Assembly: GCA_963820105.1 (NCBI GenBank)
Contig: CAWFYI010000001.1
Coordinates: 620,001-684,000, forward strand
Origin: CAWFYI01 sp963820105
GTDB taxonomy: Bacteria; Patescibacteriota; Saccharimonadia; Saccharimonadales; UBA4665
Length of the DNA stretch: 64,000 bases
Reading direction: 5' to 3'
Part shown: positions 42,342-49,999 of the stretch, one piece after another
Numbering within the stretch: position 1 is the first letter of the stretch
Layout of the letters: the number at the start of each line of letters is the position of its first letter
Made by a program: the position numbers and the translations under genes
The notes under the pieces: generated by a model
Seen by the model: the letters and a program-made list of their open reading frames with translations, nothing else
What the model was told of the DNA's origin: nothing
Database searches by the model: none

Positions 42342-42803
42342 TCAGCTTATGCTGGCAATCTTGTAAGCGTGGATATCCGTAGCCGTGGTGATTTTGACGG
42401 TTTCGCCCACCTTTTTGCCGATCATGGCCTGGCCGATGGGAGATTCGTCGGAAATCTTTCCGCTCAAAGGGTCGGCTTCTACGGTGCCGACGACCTGGAA
42501 TTCCTTGGCCTTGCCGGCGCCGCCCTTCAGCTTGACGGTGGAACCTAGCTGGACCTTGCTGTCGCCGCGGGGCTTGCGGATGATCTCGGCGTTCTGGATG
42601 ATGTTTTCCAGTTCAGATATGCGGGATTCGTTGCGCTCCTGGTCGGCGCGAGCCGACTGGTACTCGGCGTTCTCTGTAAGGTCGCCCTGCTCGCGGGCGC
42701 TTTTGATGGCGTCAGCGATGCCGGAGCGCTTAGCGATGAGCGCGTCAAGCTCCGTCTGCAGTTCATCGACACCTGCACGGGTCAATCGAAACATTTTCTT
42801 CAT
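42342..42803 (-). CDS. greA: Transcription elongation factor GreA
   Basis: A 153-residue protein. The N-terminal coiled coil (LQTELDALIAKRSGIADAI then REQGDLTENAEYQSARADQE) carries the acidic tip used to rescue backtracked RNA polymerase; the C-terminal FKBP-like domain contains LGSTVKLKG and SDESPIGQAMIGKKVGE. AAGGAGG lies eight bases before ATG. An extended -10 (TGTTATAAT, box at 42871-42876) inside the proS 3' end gives a leader of about 65 nt with a CGGC/GCCG hairpin. Confidence 0.95.
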   Translation of the reverse strand: MKKMFRLTRAGVDELQTELDALIAKRSGIADAIKSAREQGDLTENAEYQSARADQERNESRISELENIIQNAEIIRKPRGDSKVQLGSTVKLKGGAGKAKEFQVVGTVEADPLSGKISDESPIGQAMIGKKVGETVKITTATDIHAYKIASIS

Positions 42804-42883
42804 CGGTCTTCCCTCCTTGTCCCAGTCTTTGCCGTCACCGGCTCAGGCCGTTTTTTAAGTATCGCCCCTTATTATAACAACGC

Positions 42884-44140
42884 TTAAATGTTAATGCCTA
42901 GTTTTTTATACAGTTGATCCATGGAAACCTGTTCGGCCTTCTCGGCGGAACGGGCCTTAAGTTCAAACGTACCGGCGGAGAGCGTCTTGTCGCTTACTAT
43001 CACCCGGTACGGTATCCCGAGCAAATCGGCGTCGGCGAACTTCTCGCCGGCCCGAGCGTCTCGGTCATCATATAGTACCAGTGCGCCTTTTCCTGTCAAG
43101 TCGTCGTAGAGTTTGTCGGCGGCTTTGACGGCTTCGGCGCTTTCTCCCAGCCTGGCCAGATAGACCTGGAACGGCGCCACTGCCTCGGGCCAGACCAGCC
43201 CGCGCTCATCGGCAAACTTTTCGGCTATCACGCCCATTACCCTGGTGATTCCGATACCGTAAGAACCCAGGTGCACGAATTTACGTTCGCCCGATTCATC
43301 CGTGAAGGCAAAACCCATCTGTTTGCTTTTATCGGTGCCAAAATTGAATATGTTGCCGACTTCGCTGCTCTTCACTTTTTTAAGCTCGTCGCGCTTAATG
43401 CCAAGTTGTTTCAAGTTTTCGCTGTCCAGAACCTCTTCGTTGATGGCAACGTTCTTGCCTTCATGAAGATAGATTACGTCTTCCCCGGCATCGCAGACTG
43501 TTTGGAATTCGTGGCTGAACTTGGTGAAAGCGCCGCCGCTCGCGAAGGTTACGTAGGTATCCTTGCCTATGCCTAATCGCTTATAGACCTTGGTGTAGGC
43601 CTTGATGACCGAATCGTAATAGGCATCGTGCTGGGCGGCGTCCGTGCTAAGTGAGTACATGTCCTTCATGACGAACTCGCGGCCGCGCATGATGCCGCTT
43701 TTAGCACGCAGCTCGTTGCGCAGTTTGGTCTGGAACTGATAGACGCTTATGGGCATATCCTTATAGCTGGAGACGAACTGCTTCATCATCTCGATGATAG
43801 CTTCTTCGTGCGACCAAGCCAGGCCAATCTCCTGATCGTCTTTCAGCTTGGTCTTGAACCATATATCTACGACTTTGTCGTCCCAGCGGTTGGTGATTTC
43901 CCAGGTTTCGCGAGGCTGAAGGTTGGACATGATGAGCTCCTGCCCCTGCACGGCATTCATTTCTTCCCGTACGACCTGCTTGATATTTTCCACCGACCTA
44001 AGGCCCAGGGGGGTGTACGCGTACACCCCTGCCATGACCTTATAGATATAGCCGGCTTGAATCAGCAACTGCGCATTGCGCGCCGTCTCGTTGGCCGGCA
44101 CGTTCTTGCTGGTCTTAACGAATAGCTCTGTACGTCTCAT
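42884..44140 (-). CDS. proS: Prolyl-tRNA synthetase, short form without editing insertion
   Basis: A 418-residue class II ProRS. Motif 1 region GYIYKVMAGVYAYTPLGLR, motif 2 TKLRNELRAKSGIMRGREF and motif 3 GSYGIGITRVMG are clear, followed by an anticodon-binding domain. Typical bacterial enzymes (about 570 residues) have a 180-residue editing domain between motifs 2 and 3; it is missing here, as in some alpha-proteobacteria. Ala-tRNA-Pro editing would need a separate protein. It starts 9 bases after the amino-acid kinase and shares its attenuator-like leader. Confidence 0.95.
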   Translation of the reverse strand: MRRTELFVKTSKNVPANETARNAQLLIQAGYIYKVMAGVYAYTPLGLRSVENIKQVVREEMNAVQGQELIMSNLQPRETWEITNRWDDKVVDIWFKTKLKDDQEIGLAWSHEEAIIEMMKQFVSSYKDMPISVYQFQTKLRNELRAKSGIMRGREFVMKDMYSLSTDAAQHDAYYDSVIKAYTKVYKRLGIGKDTYVTFASGGAFTKFSHEFQTVCDAGEDVIYLHEGKNVAINEEVLDSENLKQLGIKRDELKKVKSSEVGNIFNFGTDKSKQMGFAFTDESGERKFVHLGSYGIGITRVMGVIAEKFADERGLVWPEAVAPFQVYLARLGESAEAVKAADKLYDDLTGKGALVLYDDRDARAGEKFADADLLGIPYRVIVSDKTLSAGTFELKARSAEKAEQVSMDQLYKKLGINI

Positions 44141-44149
44141 GTCTGCGCA

Positions 44150-44977
44150 TTATTGTACCACCCTGGTACCGGCTTCACCTTCAAGAAGACGCCGCAGATC
44201 AGTGAACGCATTGCCGATGGTGACCTTTATGCCTTCCCCCGCTGCTACTGCAGCGGCTCCTAGTTTACTGTACATACCGCCCACACCAGATCGGCTCACA
44301 CCCTCACAATGCTCCCACATCTCAACGATATCAGCGACCTTTATTTCAGAGACCACTTTACCATCAACCTCAACACCATCGACATTGGTGAGTAATAGCA
44401 ATCCGCTGGCACGTGTCGCTAGAGCCAAACGAGCTGCCAGCCAGTCGTTATCGGTTTCAAAGTCATCTTCTCCACGTTCTTTGGCAGCTACATTTTCTTC
44501 GTACTCTTCCATCTCTAGGCTGCCAGTAACGCTATTTTCATTAGCGACTACTAGCGACTCTTTATGCATCGAGCCAAGAATATATCGTGCCAAATGCATC
44601 ATCTCTGGCTGGGTGCGTATCACATCTCTTTCTTTCGCTAACTCCTCGTGGGTAAACAATGCCTGCGCAACCATGATGTCAACAAGCCTGGCAGCTTCTT
44701 CCCAGTGCTGTATTTGCCGGGACGTGCCGTGCATCGCAAGTTCATTATCTTCAAGACTTCCTGCAAATATTCCTCCAAGTTCACGCACATACTCTTTGCC
44801 CTCAACGACCGCCCCAGAAGCAACTTCGATTGTGCGAAGTCCTTCGGCTCGTAATCTAACATGCTGCATCATGTGGTAATCAATCTTGTCCTGATTCAGG
44901 CCTATGCCGTCATCATTCTCGACTACCGAAGAACCATGCTTTATTACTACCAGCTCCCCCTGACTAAATTCACTCAT
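44150..44977 (-). CDS. Amino-acid kinase family protein, glutamate 5-kinase-like
   Basis: A 275-residue amino-acid kinase fold. VVIKHGSSVVE matches the GSS phosphate loop of glutamate 5-kinase, VASGAVVEGK its SSGA motif, VANENSVTGS the ANEND-type substrate motif, TDNDWLAARLA the DND motif and SGVGGMYSKLGAA the GTGGM-type ATP loop. An acidic insertion (EEYEENVAAKERGEDD) interrupts the middle. No proA or proC is in the window, so proline synthesis is not shown. It is first in an operon with proS. GGAAGGA lies seven bases before ATG. It is less close to canonical ProB than usual, so another substrate is possible. Confidence 0.75.
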   Translation of the reverse strand: MSEFSQGELVVIKHGSSVVENDDGIGLNQDKIDYHMMQHVRLRAEGLRTIEVASGAVVEGKEYVRELGGIFAGSLEDNELAMHGTSRQIQHWEEAARLVDIMVAQALFTHEELAKERDVIRTQPEMMHLARYILGSMHKESLVVANENSVTGSLEMEEYEENVAAKERGEDDFETDNDWLAARLALATRASGLLLLTNVDGVEVDGKVVSEIKVADIVEMWEHCEGVSRSGVGGMYSKLGAAAVAAGEGIKVTIGNAFTDLRRLLEGEAGTRVVQ

Positions 44978-44996
44978 TACAAATTCCTTCCAAATT

Positions 44997-45026
44997 AAAA
45001 AACCTCCGTCTTGTTTGGCGGAGGCG
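44997..45026 (-). terminator. Attenuator-type intrinsic terminator before the kinase-proS operon
   Basis: On the minus strand CGCCTCCG (45026-45019), a ten-base loop, CGGAGG (45008-45003), then six T (45002-44997). It lies between the operon promoter and the kinase start, so it can only act as a regulated terminator. The 5' arm can instead pair with GGGGCG (45069-45064) upstream, making an antiterminator. Confidence 0.8.
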
Positions 45027-45060
45027 TGTTCTTTGCTAAATATTTAGATACAAATAGAAA

Positions 45061-45117
45061 CTACGCCCCAGTGGGCGGCAGCGGGAAGTTAGAAACGAAA
45101 AACTTTTTCCTAACCAT
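45061..45117 (-). CDS. Predicted proline-containing leader peptide of the kinase-proS operon
   Basis: An 18-codon reading frame, MVRKKFFVSNFPLPPTGA, whose ATG lies three bases after the predicted transcription start (about 45120). Three of the last seven codons are Pro (CCG, CCG, CCC). The Pro codons overlap CGCCC (45077-45073), which pairs with GGGCG (45068-45064) at the end of the same frame. A ribosome stalled on the Pro codons would open this hairpin and free the 3' strand to block the terminator. Translation is not shown by sequence alone. Confidence 0.6.
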   Translation of the reverse strand: MVRKKFFVSNFPLPPTGA

Positions 45118-45126
45118 GATAGACGC

Positions 45127-45155
45127 ACTATACCATTATCTTAGGTGCAATGCAA
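45127..45155 (-). promoter_or_regulatory. Promoter of the leader peptide-kinase-proS operon
   Basis: Minus strand TTGCAT (45155-45150), 17-base spacer, TATAGT (45132-45127). It lies at the 3' end of the CPBP gene and begins a leader of about 143 nt, far longer than most leaders in this window. Confidence 0.75.
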
Positions 45156-45945
45156 ACAATGAGATGAAGGCGATGGTGTTCTTGGCGGCATGCAGGGTGA
45201 TGCTGGCCCACAGGCTGCCGGTCTGTTCGCGCAGATAAATGAGAACCAGGCTGAGTATGAAGGTGTCTAGCGCGGCGATGTAGAGCGGGCCGGCGGAGCC
45301 GCCTTCGGGCAGATGGGCGCTGGCGAACAGCGCGCTGGTGAATATTACCGCATACACGGTGGGCATGGCCTTTTTCATCGAACTATAAAGGAAACCGCGG
45401 ACCATGACCTCTTCCGTGAACGCCGGCAGTACGACCAGGCTGATGAAGGCCATCGCCAGCGGCAGACCGCCATGTATGCCGTTGAAGCCAATCTCTTGTT
45501 TCTGGTCTATGTTCAATGCCGGTACAAAATGGCTGATTATGCTCACGGCCAGCAGGTACAGTATGAAATAGGCCGGTATGGCCAGCAGGCCATAGAGCGG
45601 ATCGCTCCAGCGCGGCCGCTTCAGGCCGATGCTTGGGAAACCGGCTTTGTAGCGTTTCAGGAAAAAGTAGACGGCAGCTATCGTGAAGGCTTCGGCCAAC
45701 ACCACGAAGGTGAACTGGGCCCAGGCCGAATTATCGACCCAATCAAGCGTCGTGGAGTGGGACCAGTGTTTGAGCGCCGGATAGATCGATAGGAAAAATC
45801 CAGCGGCCGCCTGCGAAACATAGTAGACGAGTACCGCGAACAAGACGCCGAGCCACGGACTCCAGGGCACCCCGCCCTTTTTCTTTTCCGTATCTGCCGT
45901 CAAAGCAGAGGGCCGCGAAGTGTCCTTAGAAGTATCTTCTGACAT
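45136..45945 (-). CDS. CPBP family intramembrane metalloprotease
   Basis: A 269-residue membrane protein with about seven helices after a Lys-rich cytosolic tail. The CPBP/Abi motif 1 EEVMVRGFLYS (EExxxR) and motif 2 SALFASAHL (FxxxH) are present, as is the last motif-like SLWASITLHAAKN. Such Rce1-type enzymes cleave substrates in the membrane. Its start lies inside the 3' end of rseP (20-base overlap), pairing two intramembrane proteases in one transcript. Confidence 0.87.
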   Translation of the reverse strand: MSEDTSKDTSRPSALTADTEKKKGGVPWSPWLGVLFAVLVYYVSQAAAGFFLSIYPALKHWSHSTTLDWVDNSAWAQFTFVVLAEAFTIAAVYFFLKRYKAGFPSIGLKRPRWSDPLYGLLAIPAYFILYLLAVSIISHFVPALNIDQKQEIGFNGIHGGLPLAMAFISLVVLPAFTEEVMVRGFLYSSMKKAMPTVYAVIFTSALFASAHLPEGGSAGPLYIAALDTFILSLVLIYLREQTGSLWASITLHAAKNTIAFISLFALHLR

Positions 45946-47095
45946 CTACGACCGTGATAGTGATTATCAGAGCGAGCAATATGGCGAAGCCCGTGGCGTT
46001 GATGGCTTCTTCCCTTTTGGCCGTCAATGGCTTCCTGATGCCGCGGAATAACAGGGTGAGCCATAGCCGGCCGCCGTCAAGCGCCGGGATCGGCAGGATG
46101 TTCATGATAGCCAACATCAGTGAGATATAGGCGATTATGAACAGCATGAACTGGTAGCCGATCAGGCTGCCGTTCTTCAGGATGACGAAGATGCCGACCG
46201 GGCCTGTGACCTGGTCGCTGGCCGCGGTCTGGCCGTGTTCACGCGCCGCGTGGTTGCCGGTGACGGCGCCGGCGATCAGGCTGCCCAGGCCGCCTACGGC
46301 ATGGCCCAGACCCTTGAACGTCAGCGTCGTTAGCTGGACGCTCACGCCGGCCGCCGTCACCGGCGCCGACCAGGTGGAGCGTTGCAGGTTGAAATCGGTA
46401 GGCAAAATCCCCAGATAGCCTTTTGATTCTCCCTTTTTACCGGCGGCGGCCACTGCCTCGTCGCTGCGGAGCGTCGCACGTGCCTCGTGGCTATTACCGG
46501 CCCTGGTGTAATAGACAGTTACCGTCTTGCCCGCGAAATCCTTGGTGATTTTCGGCAATCTGGAGGAACCGTCGACGCTCACCGGGCTGTAGCCGGACAG
46601 CGCGATATCGTTTATCTCGTCCTGCGCCCGCAGGCCGGCTTTGGCGGCCGGCGAACCCGGCTCCACGTAACTTATAAGTGTCTGGCGGCTGATGAGCCTG
46701 GTGTCGGACTTGACCGTGAACTGATTGTCTACCAGCTGGGGCATACCCATGAGCGCGATGATGGTGAACAGCACCAGCGCCGTCGCCAGGTTCATGGCGA
46801 CGCCGGCCGCCATGATCTTGCTCTTCACCCAGAGGCTGGCCGCGCCGAAGGTGCCGGGCGCGGTGTCGCTGTCGTGCTCGCCCTTCAGTTTGACGAAGCC
46901 GCCAAGCGGGATGGCATTTACGCTGAACAGCCAGCCGCCCTTGGTTTTCTTCTTGTAAAGCCGCGGCGGGAAAAATATGCCGAACTCTTCTACCTCTACC
47001 CCGTTTCTGCGCGCCACTATGAAATGCCCGAACTCGTGCACCACCACCAGGCCGATGAGCAGCAGTATCCCAACTATCAATAAGACGACTGACAT
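45926..47095 (-). CDS. rseP: Site-2 intramembrane zinc protease, RseP family
   Basis: A 389-residue M50 protease. Helix 1 carries the zinc motif VVHEFGHFIVAR (HExxH), a PDZ domain follows (about residues 140-220, SYVEPGSPAAKAGLRAQDEI), and the C-terminal LPIPALDGGRLW supplies the third ligand (LDG). It cleaves membrane regulators or signal-peptide remnants. A TACAAT box lies nine bases before ATG. The partner site-1 protease may be the HtrA-like gene at 58278, though that is speculative. Confidence 0.92.
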   Translation of the reverse strand: MSVVLLIVGILLLIGLVVVHEFGHFIVARRNGVEVEEFGIFFPPRLYKKKTKGGWLFSVNAIPLGGFVKLKGEHDSDTAPGTFGAASLWVKSKIMAAGVAMNLATALVLFTIIALMGMPQLVDNQFTVKSDTRLISRQTLISYVEPGSPAAKAGLRAQDEINDIALSGYSPVSVDGSSRLPKITKDFAGKTVTVYYTRAGNSHEARATLRSDEAVAAAGKKGESKGYLGILPTDFNLQRSTWSAPVTAAGVSVQLTTLTFKGLGHAVGGLGSLIAGAVTGNHAAREHGQTAASDQVTGPVGIFVILKNGSLIGYQFMLFIIAYISLMLAIMNILPIPALDGGRLWLTLLFRGIRKPLTAKREEAINATGFAILLALIITITVVDVRRYF

Positions 47096-47242
47096 AGTCT
47101 CAATATTGTATCAAACACTATTTATGAACCGTTTATGATAAGAATCACTCTGCCTGTACTTTACAGCAGGAAAATGTCGATTATAATAATGGTGTTGCGT
47201 TTAAAAAGACAAAGCGTGTAGAGTTAAATGAGTAGAGGGTAA

Positions 47243-48397
47243 ATGAGTCGGGTAAAATTTCCGGACATACTGTCAAAAATCGGCCCAGGTACGGTAAGGC
47301 CGCAATTCGACGTAGCTTCGGCAGCGGCCCAATCCGTAATGCCGCAAACGGCCGTGGTCACGCCGGTGGCGGCAGAGGCCGATCAGCAACCCGCGAACCA
47401 CGACCATCTCCCCTCCTTAGACTCCACACCCGGCTTCGCCCGCCGCCACCTCGTAGTGGTCGCAGCCCTGGTGTTTCTTTTGGCCGGGGCCGCCGCCATC
47501 CACGTAGGCGCCGATTACTGGGTTGCCAAGCACGTTACGCCCATAGATAAGTCGATAAAGGTAGCCACGCTGCCGGGCAAACCCATCGCCGGCTTCAACG
47601 TCACCGTTCCGGCGGCAGAACTACAGAGCAAGCTGAAGTCCGTGACTTCTCAGACGGCCACCTTGACCGTCGGCGGCTTCTCGGAGCAGATTGATGGCGG
47701 CATCATCAAAAGCTGGCTGCAGATCAGCGCCAACAAGCACAAGACCGAGTACTACATACACGTCAACGAAGCCGCCATTGCCAGCACCCTTACCAAAGAA
47801 GCCAAAGATTATGAAAGGTCGCCGGTCAATCAAATCACGGTAACAGAGGATGGAGCCAGCCGGGTCGTAGCCGCGGGGCATAACGGCAGGAGGCTGAACG
47901 ATCCCGGTACTCTGAAGACGCAGGCCGCGCAGACCGCCAAGAGCGTGTTGAACGGCACGGGCATGCAGTTCAACACGCCGCTTACCACTTCCGCCTTCCA
48001 GGCCGTCACGCCGGCCGCTTTCGATAAGCTTTTGGTCGCGGACGTAACTACCAAGAAGATGTGGGCCTTCCAGAACGGCAAACAGGTCAACAGGTGGCTG
48101 GTCAGCGCCGGCAAACCCTCCACGCCTACGCCGCTCGGACAGTTCAAAATCTACGCCAAATTCACCTCTCAGGACATGCGCGGCGACAACCTGGACGGCT
48201 CGACCTATTTCCAGCCCCATGTCCACTGGGTCAATTATTTCCACGAAGGCAGTGCCGTCCACGGCGTATACTGGCATCCTCTCAGCTGGTTCGGCGCCAT
48301 CAACAGCTCCCATGGCTGCATAGGCGTACCGGACAGTCAGGCTGAATGGATATACGACTGGGCACCCATCGGCACCACCGTGATCGTCCACGCCTAA
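47243..48397 (+). CDS. L,D-transpeptidase (YkuD family), membrane-anchored
   Basis: A 384-residue protein: cytosolic Pro/Ala-rich tail, one membrane helix (about residues 72-92), a region resembling the PG-binding/YoaR-like domain (NVTVPAAELQSKLKSV), and a C-terminal YkuD catalytic domain with HWVNYFHEG, AVHGVYWH and the nucleophile motif SSHGCIGVP. It makes 3-3 cross-links or attaches proteins to peptidoglycan. Upstream, a tiny ATG-AGT-AGA-GGG-TAA frame (47228-47242) ends one base before the start codon; the TATAAT box lies near 47183. Confidence 0.92.
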   Translation: MSRVKFPDILSKIGPGTVRPQFDVASAAAQSVMPQTAVVTPVAAEADQQPANHDHLPSLDSTPGFARRHLVVVAALVFLLAGAAAIHVGADYWVAKHVTPIDKSIKVATLPGKPIAGFNVTVPAAELQSKLKSVTSQTATLTVGGFSEQIDGGIIKSWLQISANKHKTEYYIHVNEAAIASTLTKEAKDYERSPVNQITVTEDGASRVVAAGHNGRRLNDPGTLKTQAAQTAKSVLNGTGMQFNTPLTTSAFQAVTPAAFDKLLVADVTTKKMWAFQNGKQVNRWLVSAGKPSTPTPLGQFKIYAKFTSQDMRGDNLDGSTYFQPHVHWVNYFHEGSAVHGVYWHPLSWFGAINSSHGCIGVPDSQAEWIYDWAPIGTTVIVHA

Positions 48398-48411
48398 TTT
48401 AAAAGCTCTCT

Positions 48412-48975
48412 TTAGATAGTCAGGATGTCGGCTTCTTTGGCCTTGGCGGCGGCCTCGGCGGCGGTCTTGGCCTTGCCCACAGCGTCTTCGACCTGGCCGC
48501 TCAGACGCTTAGCGTCGTCCTCGCCGATCTGTTTGTCTTTTTTTAGTTTATCGATTGCGCTCATGGCCTCGTGGCGGATAGCGCGCAATTTAATCATGGA
48601 TTCTTCCTGCTTGGCGCCGATCTGCTTGGCCAGCTCGCGCCGTCGCTCTTCGGTCAGTGCCGGTATCGGCACGCGTACCACGCGCCCGTCGTCGCTCGGG
48701 TTCAGGCCCAGGCTCTGGTCATCGCGGATGGCGTTTGAGATAGCCTCCAGATTGTTCGGGTCGAACGGTGTCACTTGAAGAAGCTGCGCATCTGGCGCGG
48801 TTATGGAGGCCACCTGTTTGAGCGGCATGGGCGTGCCGTAGGCCTCGACCGTCACTCCGTCGAGCATGGCCGCGTTCGCCCGCCCCGTCCGCAAGGTCTT
48901 CAAATCATCCTTGAACCGCTCCACAGCCTGGGTGAGCTTGGCCTCAGCGTCCTTTACTATCTTATCTGGGTCCAT
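48412..48975 (-). CDS. frr: Ribosome recycling factor
   Basis: A 187-residue protein of normal length with LRTGRANAAMLDGVTVEAYG (RTGRA motif), PLKQVASITAPDAQLLQV and the C-terminal helix VRVPIPALTEERRRELAKQI. With EF-G it splits the post-termination ribosome. A TATAAT box lies seven bases before ATG. It converges with the L,D-transpeptidase gene with only 14 bases between; no clear terminator hairpin is seen there. Confidence 0.96.
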   Translation of the reverse strand: MDPDKIVKDAEAKLTQAVERFKDDLKTLRTGRANAAMLDGVTVEAYGTPMPLKQVASITAPDAQLLQVTPFDPNNLEAISNAIRDDQSLGLNPSDDGRVVRVPIPALTEERRRELAKQIGAKQEESMIKLRAIRHEAMSAIDKLKKDKQIGEDDAKRLSGQVEDAVGKAKTAAEAAAKAKEADILTI

Positions 48976-48983
48976 GGCTTAGA

Positions 48984-49289
48984 TTATAGCCTATCGTTTT
49001 CATAATCATCGAGGAATTCGAGGAGTTTCGTGTCCATAGGATTAGTTCTAGGGTATTTTTTCATCACTTCCGTAAAATCTCTTGGCGGTTTGGGCGGCAA
49101 TATTTTCATTACCGAGCGACCTGCGTCTGCATGAACTCTAACCGGTTCGCCAATTCCAGCTTCTTCAACGTATTTCCGCATCGCGCGCCTTATGACCCAG
49201 CTGCGCGTTTCGCGTTCCTGCTTGGCCAGCTCGTCCACTTGTGCCAGCAGACCAGGCGACACGGTTAAGCTGATGGTAATGCTCCTCAT
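48984..49289 (-). CDS. Ribbon-helix-helix (CopG-type) DNA-binding protein, no adjacent toxin
   Basis: A 101-residue protein. Residues 1-50 (SITISLTVSPGLLAQVDELA then ETRSWVIRRAMRKYVEEAG) match the ribbon-helix-helix fold of CopG/ParD-type antitoxins and repressors. The rest is Pro-rich and then helical (TKLLEFLDDYEN), where antitoxins usually bind a toxin. No toxin reading frame lies on either side: frr is 8 bases downstream and only a 113-base spacer is upstream. It may be an orphan regulator. Confidence 0.72.
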   Translation of the reverse strand: MRSITISLTVSPGLLAQVDELAKQERETRSWVIRRAMRKYVEEAGIGEPVRVHADAGRSVMKILPPKPPRDFTEVMKKYPRTNPMDTKLLEFLDDYENDRL

Positions 49290-49402
49290 GTTGAATACAC
49301 GCGCACCTTTAGCTCATAATATAATAGCCGTATATTATATTATGGTGTCCAAAACCCAATGCACAACAAGCTTATTTTAATGAAACTCTAACTAACTTCA
49401 AC

Positions 49403-49999
49403 TTAGCTGACTTCGCCGAGGGCCATGCGCTCGAAGCGGCGCACGACGACATTCTCGCCAAGCCTGGCTGCGTGGTCCTTAACGTACGCACCGACGGTCT
49501 GGTCGGGATCCTTGACGAACGGCTGGTCGAGCAGGCAGCGCTCCGCGAAGTGCTTCTTCACCTGGCCTTCGACGATTTTCCCCACCATATCAGCCGGCTT
49601 GCCTTCGGACTTGGCCTTCTCGACGAATTCTTTTTTGATTTTGTCAGTATCAGAGGCTGACACATCGTCCGCAGAAACGTACTGCGGCGCGGAGGCGGCT
49701 ATATGCATGGCCAGATCCTTCACCAGGTCCTTGAAGATGTCGTTGCGGGCCACGAAGTCGGTTTCGCAGTTGACCTCCACCAACACGCCGATGCGGCCGT
49801 CGTGATTGTAGCTGCCGATAAGGCCGGCCCGGGCTTCGCGCTCGCCGCGCTTCTCGGCCTTGGTCAGGCCTTTCTTGCGCATGGCGGCCAAAGCTTTGTC
49901 AAAGTCGCCGCCGGCCTCTTCCAGCGCCTTCTTGGCATCGGTCAGGCCGACGCCTGTCAGATCTTTAAGCCTTTTGACCTGCTCTATATCAATCGCCAT
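49403..49999 (-). CDS. tsf: Translation elongation factor Ts
   Basis: A 198-residue EF-Ts starting AIDIEQVKRLKDLTGVGLTD, with the TDVGFVAVN-type core seen as VLVEVNCETDFVARNDIF and a compact C-terminal part (QPFVKDPDQTVGAYV). It is shorter than E. coli Ts because one of the two dimerisation subdomains is reduced, common in many bacteria. AAGGAGG inside the rpsB tail serves as Shine-Dalgarno; the start overlaps rpsB by 11 bases. It recharges EF-Tu with GTP. Confidence 0.94.
   Translation of the reverse strand: MAIDIEQVKRLKDLTGVGLTDAKKALEEAGGDFDKALAAMRKKGLTKAEKRGEREARAGLIGSYNHDGRIGVLVEVNCETDFVARNDIFKDLVKDLAMHIAASAPQYVSADDVSASDTDKIKKEFVEKAKSEGKPADMVGKIVEGQVKKHFAERCLLDQPFVKDPDQTVGAYVKDHAARLGENVVVRRFERMALGEVS

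Noticed and set aside
44977..45120. T-box or other tRNA/metabolite riboswitch in the kinase-proS leader.
   Set aside because: No T-box sequence (AGGGTGGNACCGCG type) or specifier-loop architecture is visible; the leader peptide and nested hairpins explain it better.
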